DNA of 64,000 nucleotides from NCBI GenBank assembly GCA_030762935.1, contig CM060895.1:34499501-34563500 (forward strand). Reading direction: 5' to 3'. Shown here one piece after another: positions 29,101-44,100 of the stretch (within the stretch, counting starts at the first letter, position 1; each line of letters starts with the position of its first letter). Below the pieces are notes generated by a model, which had not been told where the DNA came from, did no database searches, and saw only the letters and a program-made list of their open reading frames with translations. The translations under genes were made by a program, and so were the position numbers. This stretch comes from Hymenopus coronatus. Taxonomy: Eukaryota; Arthropoda; Insecta; Mantodea; Hymenopodidae.

Positions 29101-32100
29101 ATCTCACACCAAATGACTCTACAGATACCCAGAGGAGAAAAAGAAGACTAAGGAATGATTGTTAGTCTACCAGCAACTGAAAATGGGGACTTATGTGCTC
29201 AAAACATGTCCTAAGGATACTGACATCTTAAGCTGCAGATCAAGTATTGGGAGTGCTTATAATTACATTTTGTGTTTGTGTGTTTGGGAATTTAGTAAAT
29301 ATTGTGTTTTCCTAGCTTTTAATTACTTCTTTCATGCATAAAGTTAAGAAGAATTTTGAAGCCATTATAGTGATTTTGTCTCCTGGCTTATTTTGCAACT
29401 GCATAAACAAAATTGTAGCAACTGATAGAGAAAGGAGAATTTTTAATTTAGTAAAAGAACCACAGAAACAAGCAGTTGCTACATTTTTACACATAGAACA
29501 AAATGTACATAAATAAAAAGTAATGATGAGTTTTGATAACCTAATAACCAAGTGTTTTAGCATGTAATTCCATTCATTAAAGTCTCCAAGCATACAGAGA
29601 AAGCAGTTATAGATATTCCAAACAGCTGCTTTGAAACTGTTTCAAGTTTTCAGTAATCAAGTAAGAAAGTTAGTGTTACAAAAGTCATTTCAATGTGCTG
29701 TTTGATTCTGCTAATTCACTGCAACTAGCTTTGAAGTTAAAATTTGTTATTTGCCACATAAACTGTTTCACTTCTTTGTCCACTGCAGATTAAGAGAGAT
29801 TTAAATGCTCGTCTAATGAGTGCTAAAAGTGTTCAAAGCTTCAAAAGGTTTCTATTTTATTTTTGCATTTCGCATCTTTAAAATGTGCCTTGTACAACAA
29901 ATCAGTTGCACATTTTCATATACATATATACGTATAAAATTACATCACAAATAGCATATACATTTTTTATTCTGTTTTATTAAATCAACCTAATAAGTTT
30001 TCTTTATTTGCAGCTCACTTACTGTAGATGAATCTATTCATTAGAACAGTGGATAAACGTTTCTTTAATGTTATTAACTATTTTAATACATAATTAACTA
30101 AAGATATTGTTGTAGTATGATCAAAGGTCAATGTAGAAGAAGATATTCATTATTGTATCACAAATCTGTAAAAGAATGGCTATTCCAATGTCAACAAACA
30201 TAACCAAGCTTTTATCAACATGAAGTGAAGAATGGAGATCAAAGAGGAAGAGATGAGATTATTTCAACCAACACAGTCCCCTCTGAGGTGTAGTGGTTAC
30301 CATGCTAGCTTCATATACCCAAGGTTGTGGGTTCAAAACTAGCAGAGGACAATGCGTTTTTCAGGCATAAAAATCCTTAGTATGGATTCCTTCAGAAGGA
30401 AGTACAGCTCTTGGTCTCATTTCGTAGATTTACAGCATGTAAAAGAATCTCAACCTGATAAAGAGGCCTCTCAGCAAAATGAAGTGGTCTTTCATGCCCA
30501 ATAGTTAAAAAGCATCTATAAATAACATACCATTTCATTTGTACCATCACCATAACCATGATATATGCCAGAGATCAAATACTAAAAGAAGACTCCTGAA
30601 AAGGTAAACATGCGGATGCCACAATCCTATACTTACATCATGCATCAGTTACATGAATCAGTTTATTCTTCCCTATAAGTTCCCCCTAGTTCCATCCCTC
30701 GGGATGCTAACTTTGATTAATGTTTGAGCTGCAATTTTTTCCAAGGAATATTTTAATGTAAAACTGCCTTGCTAGACCATTCTCAACTTTTTAAGTCTTG
30801 CTTATAACATTTGTCATGTGGAAATTGGAGAACATTTACAGAAGTAATATATTTCTTCAAATATACCTCTCTTCCTCAGTTCCTAATTCTGATTTACTTA
30901 AGAAATTGTGAGTGAAGTTTCACTCAGAACATGTTTTGAAGATATTCACGTTTCTTGAATATGGCATGAAATTGGCTTCATGTGACAAACTCAGCTTCAG
31001 AAATTTACTTCTTTATCTGCTGAGCAAGGTGGCAACCTGTGCAAACTGCATGCAGGAAGTCTTGGGTTTGATCCCTGGCAATTGCTCACTTTGACCCATG
31101 GGGTTTTTGGTTTCCCCAGATTTGCAAGTGAAAGCTGGGGTAATTTTATCTACCATGATTTCCAACATTTCTTCTTCATCCTGTTTCCCTCTCATCTTTC
31201 AGATGTGCTTCCACATTTGTAGTATTTGGCAGCATAGGCAGATGTCGCGGATGCATGCTCAATGAAAACATTAGTACCCATGGCTACCAGGATGGAAGGT
31301 TCACTTGCACATCCTCTCTGGTGTGCCTGGCAGTGTGGGATGAGTCTTCGAGTTTGAAAACATTAGAGACTTCAATGCATCTCTAGTAGTTGTCTGCCAC
31401 TTCCTATGGTTCCTCCAACTTCTCCCAGATGTTAGCACAAATAGATCACAGTGCACTTCTTCTTCTGCTAAATGACAATATGACGGCAGTTCAATAACTA
31501 TCCATATTAGGAATGAAGATACCATTTTTTTTAAACGCAAATAATTTATTTCTCAACAGTCTCCTTTTAGAGATATACATTTCTCCCAACACTCCTGCCA
31601 ATTTTTTACCCGTCTAAATCATAAGAATTGTCAAACCCTGCAAAATCCCTCCTTTCCCCCCTCTATCTCTCTATCTCCCCCTCCCTATGGTAACCTATAC
31701 TCATTTGATATAAATTTTGCCCCCACAAGCCATGTGTGTTCATGCTTGGGAACAAGAAGTAATTGCAAGGAGACAGGCCAAGCAAATATAGGGGTGTGGC
31801 AGCAATTCATAACAAAACTTATGCAGTTTGACAGTGATAACTCTGAATGAATAGTTCCTATGTTGTCATGATAAAACATCACTTTCTTCTTCATCTATGT
31901 ACCCTTCAATTTCTTGTTGAATTAGGCCAATAACTCACTGTAATATTGTCCAGTAATAATTTTTCCTTTTATCATGAGACAATGAATATGACACCCTTGT
32001 AATAACAAAAAGTATTCACCGTCACTTTTCAGGCCAAACAGAACCTTCCGTACTTTTTTTTTTCTTTCTTTCTTTCTTTTTTTTTTTTTAATCAGATTCA

Positions 32101-35100
32101 CCAGAAGCAACCCACTTTTTTTTCATTTATGATTGGTTTCTGGAGTATACTGATGAATCCAGGTCTTACTGACGGTAACAACTTTAGGCAAAAAGTCCTT
32201 CGGATTTTGCTTAAATAGCTCCAAACACTGCTTTGAAGTTGAAAGTTGCACCCGCTTGTAATGTACTGTTGCAATCATGAAACATTTTTCAAGCAAAACT
32301 GAATTACCACTCCCATTGAATAACATATGGCCTCTACCACTTTACAAACTTTTGTTCAGTGATCAGCAAGAATCATATTGTGGACTTCAATATTTTCCTC
32401 AGTAGCATCATCTGGCAAGCGTCCTGGGTGCTCCTCATAAAAATTGATATGTTCGACCATGTTACAGTTGAAGCAACATCTAACTTGATTTAGGACTAAA
32501 TCAGACTAAAAATTCAATGCCATAGCCCGGATTTAAACCATGGATCTTCTGGTCTCTAGCCAGTTGCTCTACTACTGAGCTACCATGGCAACGTGGCATT
32601 AAATTTCTCAACTGACTCGCAGTTTCCTGATAAACCCCAAGGTGATCTCAAATGATCTTGAGATGACATACCCCAAAAGGCAACTTACAACGTCCTAAGT
32701 ACTTAATACCTAACTGTTTATGGCAAAAGGTCCCCAAACACAGCATCCAACTTTGTTTTTATCTCCTCACTAGTTTTCCTATCCAAAACTAAAAAGTGAA
32801 TCACTGAACAATACTGCAGATTATACATTATAGCGAAAACACATTGAATGACTAACTGTAACTAACTGATTTGGTACCAAATTTGTTTTGATCATGTGTC
32901 ATAAATGACATTACACAATGGTAACACCAACTTCACTTAGCAACATCTACTATTTTGAAACCCAAGTACCAACGGAACAACTCTCATATAATGAACATTA
33001 TAAAGTGAAGGATTTTCCAGATTGATTGTAAAACTGCCATGAAATATAAAGAGTAAAAACTAAGGAAAACTTAAAAATCACAAACTGAGAAATTTAAAAC
33101 TTATGCAAATAGACAAATCTGCAATAGCTCATCACTTTTGGTCAATACAGCAAAACATTAAACAGGAAATAAACCTTTTAAAACATATCAAAACACTAGC
33201 AGAACTCAATTGTGAGAAATAGTTCATATTACCAGAAATGCAGAGTAATAAACTTTGAAATTCCACCAGTGTATGTCACAGTGAATTCTCCATTACACAG
33301 CTAAATGGAATTACAATTGACACTAAAGTAGAGGATCTGCTTACAAATATCAATTGACAATGGAGAGAATGTGTTTGAAACATGTTCTGACTGAAAACTT
33401 ACTGAGTGAAACCGAAGTGATATCAATCCACTCATAATCTGAATAGGTTAAAAAGTTTGTGTTCATGATTGCTTGTAATAGCTTAGCATGTTAGAAAAAT
33501 ACAACAGAAATCTTATAACAGCATTGCATTCAGTTTTAAAACCAGAGCTTGGTTCTGGGTTTCGAAGTGCATACAGTTACAAACACAGAGAGCAGTCAGC
33601 AGTATAGAGAGAGGGTGAGGAGGGGTTTGTAGTGTGAACATGCTGAGGTATAATCTGTTTCAAAAGTAGCGCATTTCATGTATTAGCATTATAAGCATCA
33701 TTCTAATTCATTAAGTAGCACAAAACAATTATGTCTTAATATGATTAGTAAATAAAAACGCCTTCTACTTTTACAAATAAAAGTTTAAAGCTTGATACAA
33801 AAAATTCAGGATAATAATATGCAGAGCTTTGAAAAGACAATGGACAAAATCATCAAAATCACTGAGAATTCATTGCAATGAATACAAGATACATCTTTAC
33901 CGTATCTCCCCTTTAGTGTTTTCAACATTTTTCAATATGTGTGCTCTTTCAGCATTCGCTGGTTTATCTACTATCAGGAACTGAACAAGGCCAGACTGTG
34001 AGCACTGCTAGGTAGTGCAATGCATTTCCAAACAGGATGTAGAGACCACGCCTACTCCATCATATCATAGTTATACTCTAAGAGCACAATCTGGCAATTT
34101 TGTGACCCCAGACCGAGCTCTATTTATAACCCTACAATTAAAGCTTTGCACTTGATATCTAGCAATTAAGCTTGTACACTTGCAAATCAACAGATGTAAA
34201 GGTTTATTGTTAAATGTCCTAAACCAATCATAAGGTAGTATTTCAGGTGGTTGGTAACAAAGTGAAAAAAGAACTTGAACTCTGTTGCCAGATCTGCCTA
34301 TTTTTAACCATGTGCTTCAGTTTGCTCTATCACGTGTATCAAGTGTTCTTTGCACCTACCTATTATTGGTCATTTACATTTGTGATTTTTGTTGATAGTG
34401 TTTATTTATATTTATTTAATTATTTATATATATTTCATTCAAGTTGTTTATACAAGATTAGAGGTGTGACAACGCCTCAAAAACGACACTGATTACCAAG
34501 TGTTGATTTGCAAAGTAAAAGTATTTTGCATCAAGGTATACTTCAATGACCTATCATTGGAATATCACGATTATTAAGAAGGACCTAGGAATTCTTTGAA
34601 CAGGGGGAGTGCATGGGTTTGTGGCCATCTCTCTGTCTTTGCTAGTAAAATCATACACGAACTACAGCAGGTATTGCACAAACAACGAAAACTATTATCA
34701 GCAAGGGCCTGAAACTCAAGAGAAGAAAGAAAAACTTCCTGAACCATAAGCACGTAGTTCTATCAACTCCAAAATAAATAAATATTTTGTTTGTTAATAA
34801 TGCTGTCAATTGCCAGGATCATATCAGCATCGCTGGTGTGCCGGAATTTCATCCCTCAGGAGCTCTTTTACATGCCAGTAAATCTACTGACATGCGATTG
34901 TCGCTTTTAAGCACACTTAAAAACCAAGAGTCTGGGCTAGGTTTGAAACTGCGACCTTGAGATCAATAAGCTAGCATCTACTGTCAACTCCAGAAAATCA
35001 TCATGAATCTCTATGCATGTACAAAACTGAATAACCTTCTATGCACCAACTTGGTAATCAAACATAAAAAAGATATTCACTCCTACAAAATAAGATCATC

Positions 35101-38100
35101 CTATCAAATCTTCATAGAATCAGTAACTCTACCAAATATGGAATAAAAAGAATATTGCCTAGCATGAACAAAACATACAACAGTCTCCCACTTAACTTAT
35201 TCCAATTTAAAAACAAACTGTTCAAACCCACTTGTGTAGTGTGGTGGTAGCATGTTTGTCACACATTTTACAGTTTGCAGATTTGAATCTTGCTTAAAAG
35301 TTTTTTTAAGGGTTTTCCCTTATCCTGAGAAGACGAATGTCAAGTAACTTTAAGCTCCTTGAACCCCCTGAGATCATTTGAGCAACATTTCATCTCTTCG
35401 AATATCTACTTGAGAAATACTGCAATTCCTAACATTTGACAACAGAAAATCCTTATGGTGTTCGTTGAAATATTGCATTAAGGTTAATCATACGCCCACA
35501 CAAAATAGATAAAAACTATATACCTATGTTCTCATTTTTATATATGTTTATTTTATACTTACCACCTCCCTACCTAGAGCAGTGTACTCATTGGAATATT
35601 CTATGTAAATAAATAAAATAACATTGCCACCTCATCTAATAATGGATAAGTTTGCATTTTTGTTTCTATATTACTAAATTTGCATAATTTATTCTACATT
35701 TGTTGAAATATGTGTGATTATTTTCAATTAAAACAATAATAATGAATTAGTTACGGTTCATCAGTGTTTACTACTTGTGTACACTGCTTCTTGTGGCTTG
35801 AGAAAGACACAATATTGCATGATCAGCTGTTGTTGACCTGGCAACATTACAACAAAAATATAGCCAAAAATTTGCAAAGCAACTAAACTGTCAAGTGCAC
35901 AGTTTAAGTGATGGGGTATAGTATTAACATAAATCATGAGGTGATGATTTGACAATGGATGCAAAAGTAAAAGTGGCTTTCAGTGTGTTAATGTTGGATG
36001 CATAGTGCACAAGAATTCTTCAGCCAGTAAGAAGTTTAGTTCATGTAATACAATTTGATTGCTCCCCTCTCATTTTCCTCTTAAATATGTTCCCAAGTCA
36101 AAAACAGAAAAACATATGGATATGATTTTATTTAAGAGATTAATTCTTTCAGAGACTATTAGGCACTTCAACATAAAATGCATTATTCTAACAGATTTGT
36201 ACAGAAATGTCCAAAAATAATGCAGTAAGGAATGAAGAAAGGAAGTGTACAGCAAAATGCACCTAGGCATGACAATTGGTTGTCAAACCATTGATAAAAA
36301 AAGGAAATTCTGTAATTTCTGTGTAAACTCTGAAGAGAAAACTTTTAACACGCTGGGAACTTTTTCAAATCCTCCAATATTACCTAAAAATTGATATACC
36401 TGTTGGTAAATTTCTCAACCTGCATGTGCATAATGAAAGATACAAAAACCAGCTGACATTGTGATCCTAACTGTAAACTTCAACATTTCTCAAATTTCTA
36501 ACAAGAGCCTTAAGTGAAAAAAAGACATTACCAAGTTTTGTAGAAAATTGGTAAAATAAATATTAACAAGAATATATGTCTCTCTCTCTCTCTTTTTCAG
36601 GATATTAAACTAGACCACAAGTGTGTGAACAGCATTTGCGTTTCAGGTTAGAAGTATCACTGCTAAAAATTATTAATATGGATGCTTTAGAAAACTATAT
36701 TAAATTATTTAAATTTTTAGCAAGTTTTCCATATAAAATGCTCTTATTTTGTACTCACGTGCTTACAAATGATCATTAAACTCTTTTTAAGTTTCAACTC
36801 TACATATGTAATAGTTTGCCTACTATTAGACAGCCATTTGAAGTACATTTGTCGGCACCTTTCAGATTTTTTGAAGTAATTGCAAATTAAAGATAGATTT
36901 CCCAAACATAAACGATTGCCTAATCTATCTTTAATTTGCAATTACTTCAAAAAATCTGAAAGGTGCCGACAAATGTACTTCAAATGGCTGTCTTCAAGCT
37001 CAACTATTTGTAATCTGTTTTACATGAACTCAAAAATACACATACAAAGTAGCACTAAGAATTGCTATGCAATGGTGAACACACTTAAAATGAATATTTA
37101 TTAAAGAAATTATATTTAGTTTAAAACAAAAAGAACTATGAATATTTTCATTGAATGATTTTCACAGTGATTTACAAATATGTGTTTATACTTCTCAACA
37201 GGAAGTTCATTTTACTTTTAATAAAAGAAATGTTAGTGCCCCATTGTGTAGCAATAACGAAAAGTATGCACTATTTTATAAAGTATACAGTTAAAAATGT
37301 TTGCAGAGTTTATACAGAGTGGAAGGTAACAGTTGCACAAAAATAAAACCCTTGATGTATCTTGATAATAGAGTTAAAATATTTCAATTAACTTATCTTT
37401 CTTTCATAATTTTCAAGAGAAAGCTCTAATTTGGCAACAGTGGCTTACTGCTGCTACAGAAGCAGTTTCTACTTGCAAATTGTACATCAATACTACAATC
37501 ACTGGAACAGGGAATCATCCAGAATATCAAAGTACACTTCTGTAAATGTCTGGTGCAAAATGTGCTATCAACTTTCCCATCATCTCTGAAGTCTCTTACA
37601 AAGAGCTGTAACTGTCAACTTCCTTTTCTTTTCAGGATTATGTCTCTATGGATGTCAAGACAGAGACAACAAGAAAGAAATAGTGGAACTTTTAATTGAC
37701 TGGCTGACAATGAAGATGAAGTTGAAACTGAAGCTGAAAATGTGTCTTCTGTTGATGCAATGAAGCACCTGCAGTAGTTGAGACAAATGTTAGGAAGACA
37801 GAAAAGGTGCCTCAGAACAAAGTCTCTTAATGAGCTTGAACAGTTTGTTGAGGAGAATTTATTGAAAACAAACCAAAATCAGAGACTTCAACACCTATAT
37901 GTAAAATGGAATCATCTGATTTAGTCTGTGAATGTGTGTGCGCATGTGCATCTATACAGTAACTTCAATAGCACGTAATTATGTAATACTGGGCATGAAT
38001 AGGAGAGCTGACTTCATGTTTTCTAGTTCCTGAAACCAGAATCCTAGAAGCTGAAATACAAACTCAGCATCACCTATCACCATATGATGTTTATTTTGTG

Positions 38101-41100
38101 AACACTGAATCTTTTAAATTATGGAAAATGAATCAATGTTACACATCCATATTGCTCCAATTATCAAACATTGATTCAACTTTTAAATGAAGTTTCATAC
38201 AATATTTTAATTTTAATGTTTTGTCTAAATCATTGGAATGTGTTATAAAAGGCAGTTGTTCATAGTTTGTGTTCTTTGTGTGTTAATTGGACATCTATTG
38301 CAATCTATTTACATACTTCATTGTTTCAAACATTTTACATAAACAATTTTTCTTCCAGCTAGAAAATACTTAGATAAGAAACTTAGATTAGGAATATTTG
38401 TTTATTATAGAATCATCTGCTAATGTAGGGTAAAATAGTTACCTTCCATCCCATATGTTTGCACTCATTATATATACTCCATGGATCTTGAGAAAACTTA
38501 GATACAAAGATTAATTCCATATCACATACAAGGGTCACTCTGAAAGTTTTGAGAACTGGCAATAATGAGTCGTGGTAAGCCAATTCAATTCTTCCTAGCT
38601 TTAAATTGAAGTTCAGATAGTAACATGTACAAATCTGATCATTTTTCAACAATGTGCAGCATCAGCAGTGTTGTGCATGTGGGTGGGTGTTGCTATGAGA
38701 ATCTCTGGTAAGAGCATTTTTGCACTATGATTTTTTACGGCTTTAAAGTAATTTTAGAGGAAAGAAAATACATGAGAGCCTGCATCATGCATTTGGGTAT
38801 CTTTGCCCTTCACAATCCACTATTTATCACTGGCTTTGCAGAATTTAGAGGAGGTTGGGATTCCTGCAAGGCTGAAGACCGCACAGGAAGGTCAGCTTCA
38901 GCAGTGAAAACATAGTGAAAGCATAGAGTATGTTGTGCAAAGACGATTTTTGGAAATATTATCAGATTCAAGAAGCCCTGAATATTGGATTGGAAGCAGT
39001 GAGGGTAATCTTTAAAGGAACTCTTCAGGTCAGGAACCTCTGCAGTCAGTGGATCCCCCCATCACCTTAAAAATAAGTTGAAACAGTTATGTGTGCGATG
39101 GCACCAAGAAATGAAAAACTGTTATGGGGGAAGAGCCAAAAACATATTTAGCACCTTAACAGGAAATAAAAGCAGATATATCATTATGATCCGGAAACCA
39201 AGCAAGTGTCATCAACCTGTATCTCACCAGGAAAAAGTCCCTCAGTAAAAGTGAGATGAGCAAGAAGCATTGAAAAGAAAATTATCCGTTCTTTCTTCTC
39301 AACTTGTGGCCATGTTGTAACAACTACATTTGAGGGACAAAAGACTGTCACTGCCAAATGGTACACCACAAAAATGTCTGCCACAAATCTTCAACGAACT
39401 GAGAACAAAGCATCCAAAGACTGGTCAGCATGGAATTTTCTTGCACCATGACAATAAGTCTCCCCACACTGCACAAGAAACAACCCACTTTCTGAAGGAG
39501 TCAGGAGTCAAATACATGCGCCATCCTCCCTACAGTCCAGATCTAGCTCCATATGACTTTTTTTCTATTGCCCAAAATCAAAGAGAACTTTTGAAGTCAA
39601 CAATTTGAATCACTTGAAACTGCAGTAGTTGCTTACATATTTGCACTATCCAAAGATGAATGACATTCAGCATTTGAAAAATGGTTTGAAAGGATGAGAT
39701 GATGTATAAAATACAATGGGGAATATTTTGAAAGATACAATGATCAGATTTATATTTTTTAAATTTTATTATGTTCATTCTCAGAACTTTCGAGAGACCC
39801 TCATAAATATTGTGCAAGCAGCATTATAATTTAATATGTTTTAATTAATGTTTCTCCATAAATAAACTAAAGTAAAATAACATTGAACCATAGAATTAAG
39901 GCAGAAAAGGATCTTAGGTATTTATTAGTTTGGCAATACTTGATGTACTGGCTCAATACACCAGAAAAGCTGAAATTGAAAATAATGCTAATTTGTTAAA
40001 ACTGAAGGGAAAAATTGGGAAAACAATTTAATATTGATAGAAGTGAATGCCTTGCAAGCTTCTAATACACAAAATATTACTACCCCAAAGAAGAGCACTG
40101 TGAATTCTTCAAATTAGAATAACTCACAACTCATACTTTGGTCTACAAGTGGCATTTTCTTAGAGTGTGTGCTGTATATTAAAACATAGATATTATGTGG
40201 GTGTGTACCATAAATGATAGTAAATTTCTGCTAACCATGACCTCTTCATAGTCGTCGTCATCCTCATTTTCGTCGTCGTCATTCTCATCATCATCAGGTT
40301 CTGGCATTTCGTCGTCATCTTCCAACTCAGCTAAAAGTGTGGGTGCACGACAGCTTTCAAGGAAGTCCTGAAAAAGATAGCAATTTCAGACTCAAAAATT
40401 CATAGTAATGGTTCATGTATACTGTACTCATTCATCCCCCTCATACAACTGGTCAAATAAATGCCATTCCAGTCACACCATCCACTAAATACTTTCAAAC
40501 ACTTAATAATCAGGGAAATGGCAGCTATTTCAATATTGCTACAAGCACTTCTACTCTTATATTTCTTTTGCAGCATTGCAGAAAAATAATCTATTATACA
40601 TGGTGCTAGGTGTATGAGAGCGCAGATTTCATGTCCTGGGAGTTCCAAATATGGCAAATAATTAAGTCCAGCAACAATTTCATCTATCTTGAAAAGTAAC
40701 GGAGATAACTGAACCTTATTGAAAAATTATCTGCAATAGACCTGGACTTAAGAACCAAATGTTTTGTTTTTGGGTCAGGTCAATGTTTTATTTTGGTTTG
40801 TGCTTGAATTCCAGCTTTCCATGTGTCTGTGTGTTTACCATGAGCTACTGCCACTAATGAGGGATGGAGTGGCTTTCTTTCAAACTGTCCAATTATATTC
40901 ATGAGACCTGAACTAAAGGATGTATAAGAGACTTTGATAGGATTTAGTCTCAGGTTGAGAGATAAAGCAACTTCAAATGTGAATTATGAATACCTCATTC
41001 AGGTGTATCATGGATAATTAAATCAAAGGCACATCTTTGTCAAACAGGAAATTTATTAATGGCCAATTGCAACATTAATAATATGGTATGTTCATTTACA

Positions 41101-44100
41101 GTAATGTTCAAAATGTGCTCCATTAAAACCTATGCAGATATCACATCATCTTAGGCAACTTTGCCCTATCCTCGTCAGAGCTTCTGTGTTCTGCATTCTC
41201 TAGGACTGCTTCAAACATATGTGAAGCAACCTCATCACAGTATTCTTCAAATATACCCAAAAATAATAATCTAAAGGTGTAAGCTTTGCCATAAGCAAAA
41301 AGCATATCTAGATACTCTTGATTTGTAAAGACTGCCATATTTCTGAGTGCATTTAATGCTTCTGAAGCACTGATAGAACCAGCTGTTGTGCAAAGTGTCA
41401 AATCAACATTCATCTTCTGCTTCTGTAGTTACCACGCCTATTACCACGACTTTATTCCAGTAGACATGCTGGAAACCAATTATTTAATATAATTTTGTGG
41501 CCAAACAACTCATTTTAGCAACAAATGACAAAACATGAACTTTTGCAGCTCTATCTCACTATTGTAATTGCACAAGTAAACAATAAAAGAGTGGTGACAT
41601 ATTCACAATCAAACATTTTATCAATATTATTTTTTATTTATGCAACTATGCACTATAGAGGAACATTGTACAGAAACTTATGTTTAGCTCATGGTCAGGA
41701 AATTGCCATATAAGTCTGCACATTCATACCCCTAACACGTACTATAGTAAAGACATTGATAATCAAATAAATACTATACAATTAAGGGTCGAAAATGGGA
41801 ACAAGTGTTCCTGAATACGATCCAGTAAAAATGTTATACTCAGATTTTTCTGGAAATACATGTTTCAATACTCCCTAAATCCAAAACAGCATTTCTAGTA
41901 AAAGGCCCAGATGTGAGTGAACAGCATAATTAAAAAATGAAAAGACAATTAAATACCAAACTTGATATCTAAGCTCAACATCTTTCAAGGATGTAATGCC
42001 TAGATTTTAAAGAACCCCCCCCCCAGCCCAAACTATCCTTTATATGGAAATTTGTATTTATTTATTTATTTTTTTTTTTTCAAAATGCTCAACTTTAACA
42101 TATCTATAAGGCCAATAAAATGTATTTAGAATTTTCTACAAACAGCCTGTGAACTCCTTTTCATTGTGAATGACTTTGGTATAACTTGTAAACCATAAAA
42201 GACAAAATCTTACTATCCAAAAAATGTAGATCTTGTTAAACCTCACAATTTATACCAAATAAAAATTTTAAAGTGTTAACAGTTTCCAAGATATCTTTGT
42301 TATTATTTTGAACTTTCAAATACTTAACTTTTTTCAAGTGCTAAACTGCCTTTGTTTTATTTGGTTATGAAAAGAACATGCCATTTTAAAGCCATCACAT
42401 AGCTTTGACTTTACCTACTGTGCCTTTATCTACGACAAAATGAGAATAAAAGTTCATTTCTATTAATAAAATGTAGAGACTAACTTCTTAACCAATTTGA
42501 AGTGAATTGTAAAGTATTTATTTTGTTTTCTTTTATTTATTTTTATGCATATTTATTGTTCAGCACCACTAATGTTACAGTTTTTGAAGAGCTTCTAAAA
42601 TTCATCTTTTAAATAAAGCAGGTTAAGTATGTAAAAGTTAATTCTGCATTTTTATTTCACATTTATATACCATACTGTTTAATGACTACTATTTGTATTT
42701 GTCTTGTTTCATTTGTTTTCTTTGTAATGAGCTATTTATGCATCCAAGACAGGAGAAAATGCAGAACTTACATTCATTTGATCATATAATTGATTGAAAA
42801 AATCCAGTATTTATCTGCAAGCTTAATGAGAAATAAGGTTAGTTTTTTATCGTCATTACAGCAAAGTATTAATTATATAATATGTTGAAACAAGCAAGAA
42901 TTAGAACATTTGTTTCTTTAAATATTTCACACTGTAGCCCAACAGACTTGAAACACAATGTCACTTAAGTGCTTCCCTCAAATCTGCTCACGTAAAACTA
43001 TTTAATGAGATACAAATCAGTTCTATATTCAGAATATGTAATTTATTTGCCGAACCTCAAGATATTGTTTTCCCAATAATTTGAATGAATTTACATCAGA
43101 TATTCTGAAATAGCTTGAAACAATAATAATGTAACAATAATTCTTAACAAAACTTCACTTATATTTATGAAGAATAAGCAGACAATAATAATTTAACAAT
43201 AATTCTTAACAAAACTTCACTTATATTTATGAATAAATTCAATTTAAGCACTAGTTTTGCAAACCATATTTGATTGCATCCTCTGTTTCTTTCTTGTTTA
43301 TTTACATCATTACGGATACTGCCGCCCTGACTTTTATCGTACTGTAAATAATTTCCCTACTTTTTAGGTCTGTATGAACCACACTGAAACTCAAGCAGTT
43401 AATTTAGAGTGAGTAATATATGAAAAGCCACATAATTCACTTATATTGACAGGAAAAAATATACTAACATTGCAGCAGATGAAACAATCTCACCCTGCAG
43501 GAACAACTTCATCCCAGTTGACAGTACGAATGAATGCATTTATTGCAATATAACGAGAGCTCACTTTTACCTAGAGTAAAGTTGCAGCTCAAGTTGTATT
43601 TAATAAGACTGGTTCGTTAATGAAATAACAATGATTGACTTATATGGACATGAAGAATAATATTCCTAAAATCCCTTTTGTCTTGACCTGCATTTGCACC
43701 AAAATCACTGCAACTTGATATCCATATCATAAATTTCAGATCTCTTTGTATTGCTATATTATATTATTGTGGCGTAAAATAAACACATCTCTTTGTATTG
43801 CTATACTCTATTATTTTGGCATAAAATAAACAAAAGTGTAGAAGAAAGGATTAGTAAAGCCAATTGGAATAACAATATTTTATAAAGTACATGATTGCAA
43901 AATGTTTTGGAACTTCTGCCATTATGTACAGGAATTTCATTGATACTACTTTTATGAAACAAACATTAGTTCAAAGAGAAAACAAATGCAAGTGGATGTG
44001 ATAAATTTAGAAAAACAATTGTGCGTGGGCGTGATAAAAAAGCAATTAAAATGCAGAGATGAGTTCTGATTGGTTGCGATTTTACACGCCAATGTATTGA

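Larger units (their letters stand above)
23643..40235 (-). other. HECTD1 intron c-d (16.6 kb)
   Basis: The longest intron in the window. Recognised contents: Penelope endonuclease relic (27020-27260), mariner-derived foldback (28091-28955), SINEs (30279, 31016, 32521, 34789, 35228), decayed mariner (31550-32330), perfect hairpin (36829-36992) and full-length mariner (38529-39803). Nothing was recognised in 23700-27000, 29000-30270, 32650-34780, 35400-36820 or 37000-38520. Confidence 0.7.
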
